Origin: Mallotus nudiflorus
Lineage: Eukaryota; Streptophyta; Magnoliopsida; Malpighiales; Euphorbiaceae
Assembly (NCBI GenBank): GCA_947683625.1
Contig: CANTUR010000069.1
Coordinates: 1,736,001-1,800,000, forward strand
Length of the DNA: 64,000 nucleotides
Direction of reading: 5' to 3'
Numbering within the stretch: position 1 is the stretch's first letter; each line of letters begins with the position of its first letter. Made by a program: the position numbers and the translations under genes. Shown piece by piece: positions 1-11,084 of this stretch. Below the pieces are notes generated by a model. The model made no database searches. It was not told the origin of the DNA and was given only the letters and a program-made list of their open reading frames with translations.

Positions 1-1539
1 TTCATATTCTCTCTCTTCTTCCATTGGCTCATTATCAAACTCATCACCCTATCTTAAGGGCACAATTGATTTAAAGGGAATATCAGCAAAGGGTGGCTTT
101 GAATAGAACACCTTAAAGTCAAATTTGCCAGAGGGTTGCCCCAATAAATTCTTTACTCCTCTAAAGGCATCGAGAGATTTCTCATTGTCTATAAGGTTTT
201 AGTTTTCAAAAGAGTCCAGCACTTCCTCTTCAATAACTCCTAATTAGATCATTATGGTGGCTGGTGGTGGAACATTTTAGTAGTTTGGGAAAGGGTTTGT
301 TTCTAATGTTTGGGTTGGATTTGGATTTTTTAAAGTATATAAGGTTCTGGATTTCATGTTTTAAGCAGATACAGGTGTTTGTGGATTGGCCAGGTACTTA
401 TTAAAATTTATAATAGCTATTTGGGTTATAGCTTGGAACATTTGGGTTTGGTTGTTTGGAAAAGGTTAAGGGTCTAAGTAGCCCTTGGATCAAATGGTCG
501 ACATTAGAAAGTGGTTAGTTAAAATTAGAGAATCTCATAGGCTGCTAAACTGCATGCACCTCCATAACTCAATTAGTACTTCCTTGTCGTGTGCCCCTAG
601 TTAGATAATTTTAGGTTCCTGTACTTCTAAAAATTTTCTTCTTCTCACTCTCAGTCTTTTCAGCTTGCAAACCATAATCATACAGGTCTATAAATGTTTT
701 GGGATTCATCATTTGCAATCTCTCAACTAAATTAGGTGACACATTATAAACTATCATCCTAATCTGATCCTTCTTAGCCAACTTGTTTTTCATTAATCCT
801 ACCTTGTTCATAAATTTGATCAAGAAATTAGAAAAGGATTCGTTTCATTTTTGCTTAGTAAGTTTTAAATCCCTGATGGACACTTCTAATCTAGTGTTAT
901 AATTATACTATTTTAAAAAAGCAGTGCATAGTTATCTCCAGTCAGCCCTGATAAACTTTTCTAACCAATTATACTAGTTTATAGCCATTCCCTCTAAAGA
1001 TAATACAAATAACCTAATGATCATTACTAATACAACCTTAGTAGTGCTTATAGTTATTATGTACTAACTAAGATGAATCCTAGGATCTCTAGTTCATCAA
1101 ACTTTTACAACTAAGGCTTTTTTAACTTCTTAGGTAGCTTATTACCCTATGTTAGCAATATATCATTGAAGTCAAATGAATATCCCATGCCTTGTCCTTT
1201 AATCAACTCTTCCATCGTGGACATTTTTAAGTGATTCTCTTTTTGCCTTTTCTACCATGTAGTTCTCAACATCCTTAAGCTTCACATCAATAGTAGGTGG
1301 GTTTTTAGAAACAATTGCCCCCTAGCATTGTTGACAACAGGTGGAACATCTATAACAAGTGGGATAGCCACAATAGCAGGTGGTTGATCAATTACAAGTG
1401 GTGGTATGATAGCAGTAGTAGGTTGCATCAATCCAGATAAAGCCTATCTTAGTTCATTTTGCATCATAGCCCTCATGTCATCTGTTAAAGCCCCCTTAAT
1501 GTCATCTAAGGTCCAGTTCCCTCCTTGTTGTTGTTCCAT
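1..1539 (-). pseudogene. gag: Tat-type gag (element A1), partial and decayed
   Basis: Capsid/nucleocapsid precursor gene of a Ty3/gypsy Tat-lineage element, read on the minus strand and cut by the window edge. A plausible start (MEQQQGGNWTLDD) lies at 1539. The Gag core at about 1115-611 keeps one frame with several stops and shows family motifs DPRIHLS, LSLEGMA, IRADWR, NESFSNFLIKF and KKDQIRMIVYNVSP. Left of 611 the frames continue as a proline-rich linker (PPPATIMI, LLGQPSGKFDFKVFY). Stops fall where the family has Gln, Arg or Trp, consistent with C-to-T decay. It lies downstream of the A1 leader and PBS, as gag should. No function is expected. Identity as Tat gag is firm; the exact start is inferred. 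Confidence 0.85.
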
Positions 1540-2464
1540 TTTTGTATGCTCAATTGGAGTTGGTTTAGCTTCCAAGTAAAGTATATTAATAGGACTCTTC
1601 TCCTATCTATGAAGGATCTCTTTGGTTATGGCTTTATGACTTAATTATGTTCTTCTTAGTTTGCCACCTTTCCATCCTTAAATATAAGAAGACCCAAATG
1701 AATTTATAATGGCTACAAAGCAAAGTGTTAGTGTGATGGATGAAATGCATGTATGCATGATGCACGTGCTATGCAACAAGTTACAAATAGTAAGTATCAA
1801 TCAAGTGTACCACATTCATCCTTTCAACCTTATTCCTCCCACATATGTGTTTAATGATGAGTCTCTTTTCTTAGGATTTTTGGTCTTGACCTTAATATTA
1901 ATAGGGGATATCAAGAACTAACACATATGCCAAATCTCTCAAAGCAATAAAGCATAAAAATAGTATTTCTAGGTATAAAAGATTAGCCCAATCTTTATTA
2001 ACCCAAATGGGCTTCTAAAGTATGGGCTTGGGCCTTTATAGATAAAAATACCTTATGGCAACATACATAACCAATTTGGATAAATCCTAGGGGAAGTAAC
2101 TAAACCATTATATGTGGTTAGGGTCTGATGAAAAGTCAAGGTTCCCTTAGTAAGATGCCCTCCTTTAAGACTTGAGCTATAGGCCAAGGTCAGAGGGGCC
2201 CAATATCCTTTGCAAACTCAAAAGAAGACTACCCCCCTTTAGGACTTGGGTTACAGACTCTGGTCAGATAAGCCTGGTAATCTCTCTTAAACTGAGTTAA
2301 GGCTAAGAGTGATGGTTAGCCAATTTACAACTCCATTAAGCTAATAAAATCATGAAATCATAAACCAATGCCATCAGTTTAATAAAGACATGCAGAATGA
2401 ATGCAAAAATAAAATAATAATTAATAAAGTATTTCTAAAGAATACAAGTAGAACCAATATCTTT
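1540..2464 (-). other. 5' leader of element A1
   Basis: Untranslated leader between PBS and gag of A1. No coding region is recognisable. It contains a doublet (about 2160-2275) of a segment with core AGGACTTGGGTTACAGACTC that recurs in the leaders of both family B copies. Confidence 0.6.
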
Positions 2465-2484
2465 TATCCCTAGTGGAGTCGCCA
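2465..2484 (-). promoter_or_regulatory. Primer-binding site, tRNA-Arg type (A1)
   Basis: On the minus strand the LTR end ...CTACA is followed after one base by TGGCGACTCCACTAGGGATA, the tRNA-Arg-type PBS typical of Tat/Ogre elements. It primes minus-strand DNA synthesis and fixes the element orientation. Confidence 0.8.
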
Positions 2485-2485
2485 C

Positions 2486-4588
2486 TGTAGATGACAAGGT
2501 TTAGCACACATCCAAGATTTTAGCAACTACAACACTGTTTGAGCTCAGGGCTGTAGAGAACACACTAGCCATTGTCATAAAGACATGGCATGGACATGAG
2601 GAGTCGGCACCCAGGGTAATAACTGAGACTAATCATTTTGGTGGTACTCGATTATCTAAAAGAAAGCTAGCACCACAACTAGGAGATTCTGGATACTAAA
2701 TACCAACTTCTTTTAATCTTGTGTTCATTTAGAATTATTTTATAAATTACTATCTTTTTCTCTATTTACACATAATTTTATTAAACCCTAATTAAACATC
2801 CATCTAGCTCTAAAGCAAACTATTCATAAAACTGCATGTAAAAAATACATACAAGCGCATTGTCCCTAGGTCTAAACTATATTAATTTTATTTTTAAATT
2901 TAGCTAATTCTACATTTTTTTTTATTTACAAGTGAAATGGACTAAAAGGTGATCCTACATGTTAATAAATGAGCCTAATTCTATTTATTTTAATTTAGTT
3001 AAAGAAATGGGCCTATGTTCTACAAATTTTTAAAGAAAGAAATAAATTAGTGGGCCTAATTCTTATTTAATTTTAATTAAGTGAACCTAAGTCTATTTAT
3101 TTTAATACTAAAAGTGGGCCTAAATTAACTTAAATGGGCCTAAATTGATTTTAAAACCTTAAAAACCAATTAAAAGCCTATTTATTAAATGGGTTAGAGC
3201 CTAAACATGGGCTTGGGGCCTAAAACATACAAAAATCAACAAACAAGCACAAAAACACAAAAAGTAAAAACAATCATATAAAAAAATCAAACATGCAATT
3301 AAATTATTTCTTCTAAAAAAACCAAATTTTAATTAACATGCAACCAAAATTAATCTACTGCCTTCATCAATTTCAATTAGGGTTTACCAAATTAATCCTA
3401 ATTTACTAATTATTTTTTTAAGAACAAGAGAAAGTTAGACTTTTCACTATTCCCACTATTGGGGCTATTACAAGATCTACCAAAAATAATGAAGAAAATA
3501 AAATTAAAATTACAACCTTTGTGAAAATAAATTAAAAAAAATTCAAAACCTAAAAAAATAATAAGATAAACTAAATAGAGCAAGATAAAAATTAAATCGG
3601 GATCTTTGACTTTTAGCTTTAATTCATGGATTCTCTATGGGTTTCCTTAGTTTAATCATGTATTTATCACCAGAAACGTGAAATACAAAAAATCAACAAA
3701 ATAAAATAAGATTAGAATTAATAAATAAAAAAAATAATGAAAATTAAAAAATAATAATAAAAATAATAAAATAATATAAAAGAAAGAATTAATAAAGAAG
3801 AAAGGAGTAGAAAATAATTAATAAAGAAGAAAGGAGTAGAAAAGTGATGCTATGTAGATTCTGTTTAAATGCCTCTCAAAATGGGATTTCACAGTTTGGA
3901 GAAAATCAACTCTGTGTTTTCTTGATTTTTGGTCTTTAAAAGAATTTATTTTTTTAAATGGTTTTTTTTTTGTCTTTCAATCAACTTTTTTTATGCAATA
4001 GCGATTAGGGTTTTTCTTTCTTTTTTTTTCTTGATTCAGTCCTCTCTCTCCCTTTTTCTCTTTTCTACCAATCCTTTTCTTTTTATATCCCATTCCTAAC
4101 CCTAGCTAATCACTTACGCGATCATAGGAAAGACATGATCATAGGAGAGGTAGCTCTGATCATTCTCTAAAAAATAAATAGGATTAAGAATTGTAATTTT
4201 AAAAAATTATACGTGTAAGAGATGCATACTAGAAAAATAAATACCAAAACTAATTTATTTATTAAAAATAAATTAAATTTGGACTAATCATAATTTTAAG
4301 AAAATTGAGAAAATATATTATTTTCTAAAATTTTAGCGCCTCGGCAGTATAGAATGTTGATCGACATTGTGTAATGATGATCGATATTCCATATGCTGAT
4401 TGGCATTACGCACATTTTCAAATATACCCCTGGAAAAATTCAATTTTTAAATATAAACCAAAAAAATATTACAATTTAGTCTTGATATTACAAAACTTAA
4501 CACTAAAGGTCAATTTTTAACTAAATTTTCATCATAGACAATTTCATCGTATTCATGCACAAATGCATACTAAAATTGGGTGCTTACA
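2486..4588 (-). mobile_element. 5' LTR of Tat element A1
   Basis: Minus-strand LTR of about 2.1 kb beginning TGTAAGCACCCAATTTTAG (at 4588) and ending CATCTACA (at 2486). It is homologous to the two family A solo LTRs at 17818-20041 and 27828-29839 in the opposite orientation. A TATA-like ATATAAAA is present on the minus strand near 4082-4090. The LTR sits in the B1 element; the base run next to its outer end is CCTAG, but the matching duplication would lie outside the window. The 3' LTR of A1 is also outside. Confidence 0.85.
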
Positions 4589-7500
4589 CCTAGATACTCA
4601 TATGTGCCTGAGTCTTTTTAAGCAATTTTAGGACAATGTCTTCCTCTTTAACTAGAGCTTGATCACTTATCACTTCTTTTTCCTTTAGGGGGATCTTTAT
4701 CTTTCTTAAGGGGTTGATATACTCATCTGCTGCGAGTCACATGGTTGACTTCTAATGAGAGCTTCTTAACTGCTTGCTTATCTACTTTTGTAATACTATT
4801 CTAGTCCTAGACAATGATTTCAAGATCATTGGAGTCATACCATTTATTGATCCCCATAACTTATAATTTCTTAAGCTAAATAATATTTTCCACCCCATCT
4901 TTATTTTCAAATTCTTCTCCCCATCTTGAAGGTACTATGCTTTTTAAGTAAGTGTGAGTAACAAAAAAGTGTTATATACTTGACTTTGTAGCTAAACCTC
5001 CCAGATGATTGGCCTATCAAATCCCATACTACATGGCTACTACTAAGATTTTTGCTTGTATCTACTTATGAGTAAGGACAATTAATCACTTCACCATTCA
5101 TAGGGAGAGCCATATCCTTGACTCTTTTTTGCATCATCAAGTGGGGAGGAATTTTTAGGGCATTGAAATGATTCAAAGGTAGAAGTACATTATTCATCTT
5201 CACTAGAGTCTTGAGCTTCAAGAATGAGTCTTGAGAGTTTGTCCCTTAAGAACTTATCTTAGGTTTCTTGGATGGCTTGGATTGATTATTTGACAAGGTC
5301 TTATGGTAGATTAAAGGAAATCATGCCGATGATTGGTGGAGGCATGTTAGTTTAGGAGAGGATTAGTTCATTTTTTTGGGTCATCAATCTTTCTAAAGTT
5401 AATGAGGTCTTGGATTGCATTCTTGAGGTTCTACATGCATAAGTGGTGAGACAAGGTGTTCGGTGAAAGTGGCAGAATAAGTTTTGGTCAATATAAGTGG
5501 GTAATGGGTTTGGAAAAGGCTTGGGCTTTTGAGGCTATAAGAGATTTTCTTGTTAAAGTCTTTAGAATGCTTTGGATAGTGGGAGGTTAAAGCTTGGTCT
5601 AATGGCATTAACAAATGCTTAATTGTGAGTGTTAGGTTGGATTAGACTTATTTCTACAGCTCAAGTAAAGGTGTTTTGGAAGTTTGATTAGGAATTACGG
5701 TGGAAGGTGTTTCTAGCTTGCTAAGGTTCCTCATTTTTAATTATGATTCCAGCTTGATGGAGAGCTCTAAAATTAAGATAATGAGCAAAGATCATTTATT
5801 TTCTAAAATTTGGTAATTCCCCTTTGATTATCATCTTTATTTGTTCATCTTCAGGAGGATAGTTTCTCATTTTGATCACCTTTCCTCGCCATCTTGTGAC
5901 ATAATCGGAGAAAGCTTCACTAGGTTTCTATCTCACAGTCTCGAGATCTATGCTATTGATGTCTAGCAGAGTGTTATATTCACACTACTTGATGAACTTC
6001 GAAGTTAACAGTAGCCAATTACTTTTAATTTCATCCATAAAGTCAAAGAACCATGCTCTTGGCCTTTCTTTTAGTGATATAAAGAAGAATCAAACAATCT
6101 AGGATTCTATAAGCTTTGTAGCAGCCATAAAGGTAGTATATTGCCTTAAATGGACCCTTGGGTCCCCTGTTCCATCAAACTTATAGTTTAAAATCATCTA
6201 GGATTGGTTCATTTTTTAATAATGCTAGGTTAGTGGAGCTTTTGGAGCCATGGGTTCCTTTGTCTTTAAAGGAAAATTCCAACTGAGCTATTTTGTTAGT
6301 CAACAATTTAACCTCCCTTGCCGATTCAGGCTTGGTTATGTCAATAATTTTTACAATTGTTGGTCCATTTCTGAGATCCTAGTAGTAGTCATTATCATCA
6401 TCAGCTTGAACTAGAGTGTGGGGGAATTCCCATTACTTTATCTACCCTGGGGTGAACATATATGGAAGCTTCATTCAGTGGTGTATTTCTAGCCTTGATT
6501 TGGGCTTAGAGGATTTCAGCTATGGTACCATCAGTAAGCAATTTTTGGATCCCATCTTTTAGTTTATCTTCAAATTGCTGACAAAAGGTATCTTCTTGGC
6601 CAATTATGTTTAAACATTATATTCCTGTACATTTATCATGGTTAGCTAAAGGAATGATGCATGATGTGTGCCTACAAAAGAAAATGGTGAGCATGTATGC
6701 ATAGAGTGGATGCAAAATCCTATAATGAAAGATAAGCATTATTGCAAGAAACAATAGTTAGTACATGCTATCTATATGTATATTATGTATATGTGATTAA
6801 TCTTAGAAAGCTAGTTAGTATTTCCTACATAGTGAATAAACCAATCATAAGCAAGCTTTTGCTTCCAACCTTATTTCTCCATGGGGTTATTTAGTTTATT
6901 TCTTAGGTGGGTTCTGAACTTGTAGTTATTAGGGGACTATGGTTTTGCTCTTGAAACTAGGCTGTTTCGATTTATGTTGATTAAAACCAAAGGGTAAACT
7001 AAGGAATCATACTCATATGTGCTTGAAGTAATCATATGATGTCAATGTGGGCATTGATTATCAGGCTTCAAATGATGTCTAGTGCCTGTATTTGCCCTTA
7101 TGCATAGGGCTAAGGTTGATCAAAAGGAGCTTAAGTTCTTGCCGCTATATTGATATTTGATATATTTACTTGGAGTTATGAAAGTATCGTTTGATAATTT
7201 ATAGTTTGATTTTTTTGACAAAAAGGTCCATACTCTAGTTAAATTCCTAACTTGTTCATTTGTTCTAATAAGAGTAAATGGATGACATCTCATAGGCTTT
7301 ATCATGGAGGGATGTTGTTATTTGTTTGTTTGCATAATCTATTCAAGCTGATGTGCATGATTTTTATCAACCCTCATGTTTTGGGCTTGCACAAAGTATA
7401 TGAGAATCATGTGGATCTGAGCATAAACATTCTATGAAAACTGACATTATGACATCATTCAGTTATAGAAACTAGAAGAGTCATGTCATTTATGAATATT

Positions 7501-7950
7501 AGGTCAAACTGACATCATTAGGACAAGGATAGCATGCATAGCTTGGTGGAATCCTAGTGGATGTTACTACTGGCCTATCTATATGAGCTGAGTCAAAGAG
7601 AAAGGCTAAGGGTTCCTTTAGTGAGAATGCCCCTATATGACTGGGGTTACAGACTTCAGTTAGTAAGTCTAGCATTCTTTTGATAACTTGGTTGCCCTTT
7701 TTAGGACTTGGATTATAGACTCTAGTCAGATGAGTTTGGTGAATGCATAAGTAAAAACTAAAGGTGTTAATACCTATTTTCATCACCCCATGACTTGAGT
7801 GGAATCATGGTGGTAATGTCATTTAGTATTATCGAGGTTTTAGGGACCAGTACTACACATATGATGTGTAGTGTAAATGAAGTAGTGAGGGGCTCTATAC
7901 GATTGAGTATTGCATAATGAGAAATAGTCATTTTCAAGTTGATCTCTCTT
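4589..7950 (-). mobile_element. Family B Tat element B1: gag-linker, gag and leader
   Basis: This block matches B2 (about 40380-43705) throughout and in the same orientation. From right to left it holds the leader (about 7950-6600), gag (about 6595-5815) and the gag-protease linker (5815-4589). Homology stops abruptly near 7950, just before the position of the PBS and LTR in B2. The left side is interrupted by the A1 LTR at 4588. It is a fragment without pol genes. Confidence 0.8.
5815..6595 (-). pseudogene. gag: Tat-type gag (element B1)
   Basis: Decayed Gag gene on the minus strand. The conceptual product shows FDGTGDPRVHLRQY-like sequence near 6150, then WFFDFMDEI, EYNTLLDI, QKPSEAFSDYVTRWRG and KVIKMRN motifs, in the order seen in B2 gag (41560-42458). 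Stops and frame changes are frequent. Upstream lies the family B leader; downstream the linker to protease is broken by the A1 insertion. The family assignment is clear; the true start is not. Confidence 0.8.
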
Positions 7951-9612
7951 TCTATTATTCTTGCATGATTTTTAGAATTGCATCATATTGCATAGACCTT
8001 AAATTGCATCATGCTTCATTCTTACATGCACTTCATATTTATTCAATGCTTATGTGGATTATATATTAGCATTAGCATCATACATTGCATCTTACGTATA
8101 TATCTTTTGTTATCAATCTCATGATCTCTATCTCAATTACTAACTTCTATCAACTTTACTAACTATCTACTAACATCTTTAATTCTTGCCTTTATGTTGC
8201 TATAATTATAATATGCAAATTCTTAATTCTCATCTCATTTCTAATTTGATTTTTTTTTTGTTCAAATATTTCTAATCTCATGCTCTTTTCTTCAATTATA
8301 TATTTTCTATTTTGTTTAAATTATTTCTCAATATCTTGTCATTAACATTTTGAGTATATTGTTTTAGTTAACTTATTTATATGATTAATTGTGTTGATTT
8401 TGCCTATGGTACTTGTGCTTAATTTGGTATCATATACCAAAAATATACCAACATGGTAATAATGTTTTTTATGCTTTCTTAGGTAACTAATGTCCTAAAA
8501 TAAAGTGAATATTCTAATATGGTTTTTATGATTAATCACCTTTATCATTTATAATATTTAGTGATTATTTTCATTTTCCTTATCATGCATATTAAAAAGC
8601 ATCTTTATTAATCTTATCTTAATAAGATGACTCACTCACATTCCTTTTTCTTCAATTCTTTTTTTAATTTCTTTTTCACATTTTTATTATTAAATATTGT
8701 CTAATTACCTTTTGCATTTAATAAGGGAATTTGCACTTATTTTAATAATTAATGGGTTTGATTACATTTATGCCAAATACTTCCTATTTTAAATAAGAAA
8801 TCTTTATTTTCTTCATTCTATAGTATATAATACTTTTATCCAATTTCCTATAACTTTTTATTATTTTCACCAAATATGCACCTTTCATTCAAAATCATTT
8901 TCCTTTCACAAATTTAAAATTTTTAGATGCATTATTTTTTGCTTTATTATTTCATTGTTTTGTAATTTTACTAGTCCTAATAAATTATTCGAATGTAAGA
9001 ATATGGATAATAATATCTTTTGCTTTCTAATTTCTCAAATAAATGATTTTGGTTATGTGTTTAATAATTTATGGTGCAAGAATCATCCATCCAAGGTACA
9101 AAATTGATATTTTAAAGCCTAAATTGAAGGAGACTCACATTATGAATTAATGGTTCTTATGTGAACCAAGTAAGCACCAAACATGTCAGCCAACATAATG
9201 ATCCACTCAAGTATAATGGTCCAATAATTAGAACCTGCATGAAGAATTTTAAGGGTGGTTTAGGATTATTCTTGAAGTAAAATATCAATTTTAGGATAGA
9301 GAATCCAAACACAAGTGCAACTGAAGCTTAATTGAGTGAATTTGGAGAAAGTTGACATAAGGGCAAAATCATCCTTTTTGCACCTTATTATCATATTTTG
9401 ACCCTTAAAGTGAAGAATTCATGTCAAACTCTTCAAGTGGAATGATTTGCATTCAAAACACATAAAGTACAATTTTGAAGATTTTGGAAGGTTCTAGAAG
9501 ATACTAAGGGAATCTCCAAGAATCAAGAATCTTTGAAGAATATTATTTATAAATAAAATCATTGATGTGATGGAGAGTGGCTACTACTCATTTAAAGACT
9601 TGGTTAAATTTT

Positions 9613-9699
9613 GCTTAGTTGTCATGAATTATTAATTTGACTTTTCAATGCTTAGTTGCCATGAGTTGTCAATTTGACTTTTTAAAGCTTAGTTGTCAT
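9613..9699. repeat. 37-bp tandem repeat, about 2.3 copies
   Basis: GCTTAGTTG starts at 9613, 9650 and 9687, exactly 37 bp apart, with a shared TTGACTTTT block. Short direct repeats upstream of a TATA box are common in LTR promoters. Confidence 0.8.
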
Positions 9700-9802
9700 A
9701 TTTTTGAAGGGATCCTATTTAGTTAAGGATTTTTCCTTTATAGGAGTCTTTAAGAATAAGTTATAAAACCTATTCATTCAAGGATGAGGATGTTTACATG
9801 CC

Positions 9803-9811
9803 TATATAAAG
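9803..9811 (+). promoter_or_regulatory. TATA-like box
   Basis: TATATAAAG inside GCCTATATAAAGGCC, about 100 bp after the 37-bp repeats. It suggests an LTR-type promoter on the + strand; no transcript evidence is available. Confidence 0.4.
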
Positions 9812-10404
9812 GCCATATCAATGTAGGATGAATTTAAAAGAAGTCTTATCAATTAATTCTAGATTCTTGAGAGGTTAAAGTCCTTTTCTTTTGTTTTTAA
9901 AAGAACGTTAGTGAATTTATCAAGTAAAGGCTTCGTACATTCAAACTTAGTTTAATTTAGACTTAAAATTGACTTTGTTAATGTTAGGTTTATATTAAAT
10001 AACCTTTAATTCTTTTATAATTAAGGTTTTTAAGTATAAGTTATTTAAGGGTCTTGTTGGGAATTAGAGTTTTCCTTTGCTTGATTTATGAATGATTCTT
10101 GGCAAGGTTATCAAGACTGAATATGAGTTTGGTACAAGTTAACCACATTCGTATTAGGTCCACAAATATCTCTAAAAATCAGCTTTAAATGTTTTTAACC
10201 CTTTTTCTTTATTAATTTGACTTTTAAAATTGATTTTTAGTACTTTAATGTGGAGCTATCATGGATGAAATGTTCATAAATGTGTTAGCCATTTTTCTCT
10301 CTTATCTCTTTTAAGTTCTTGGTTTTTTTTATTTTCTTTCATTTTATTGCTTAGAATGTCTATATTTATACATAACATGAATATTATAAAAATAAATAAG
10401 CATG

Positions 10405-11084
10405 CAAGATTACCAGTCTCATCACGCCAGCACAACAATATTCATAAATGTTGGTGATAATAAAATAAAATGTAATGCAATAAAATAAATATGTTAAAAT
10501 GATTGTGTGGTCTTTATATTTGGCTTAGCTTGTGTGAATTTTGAAGCTTCAGCTTTGAGGGATTATCAAGCTTTCCTCATTAATAGGTTCAAAATGACGT
10601 GTAGAATGATTCTAATTTGTATACCTTTAAAGCATGCTTAGACAAAGATGAGGCTAGGTTTGATTGAAGGGAAGCCTAACAATATAAGAAAAATGCACTA
10701 GGAGACCTAAAACTATATGAAAATGGGTTTCTAGCATCTTCGAGTAGATAGATTATTGAGTGTGTGTGTATTTTCCTCTTATTCCCCCTCAAAATGAGGT
10801 ATGGAGACACCTATTTATAATGCAAAAATAAGGAAGAGGACACACATCCCTAGGACAGAGCACGTGGCCATGCAAAGTGCATATGACTACGTACTTGGCT
10901 CATGGGCATGCGCACTTGCATGTGGTGATGGCCACTTTCACACATTATGCATTAATTTGGGATTGATTAGGGTTTTAATGTTGCACACTTCATAAGTGTT
11001 ACAAATGAGTAGACTCTAGTCATGTTCAAAGATTCATTTCATCATTGACCTTTTTGGAGACAGTCAAATTTGAGGTATGACATT
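10405..11084 (-). mobile_element. LTR remnant of element B1
   Basis: Matches the B2 LTRs from GCATGCAAGATT to the end ...GGTATGACA at 11084, that is the minus-strand LTR start TGTCATACC. It is shorter than B2 between the TATA region (10806-10815 on the minus strand) and the LTR start, so it is a short LTR variant. The copia 5' LTR begins right after it, already missing about 245 bp of its own 5' end. B1 therefore appears to have inserted in the copia LTR, the rest of which should lie left of the window. Confidence 0.75.

Larger units (their letters stand above)
7951..10404. other. Unassigned AT-rich block between B1 leader and B1 LTR remnant
   Basis: About 2.45 kb replaces the PBS and the inner part of the B1 LTR. 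No protein family is recognisable on either strand. The right part (about 9060-10330) looks like an LTR: it has a TATA box with a following leader-like stretch and a short internal tandem repeat. I could not find clean TG/CA ends or target duplications, so it may be a solo LTR of another family or plain filler. Confidence 0.4.

Noticed and set aside
8000..9060. MITE or Helitron in the AT-rich block
   Set aside because: No terminal inverted repeats with TA or TSD and no CTRR hairpin end could be found by eye.
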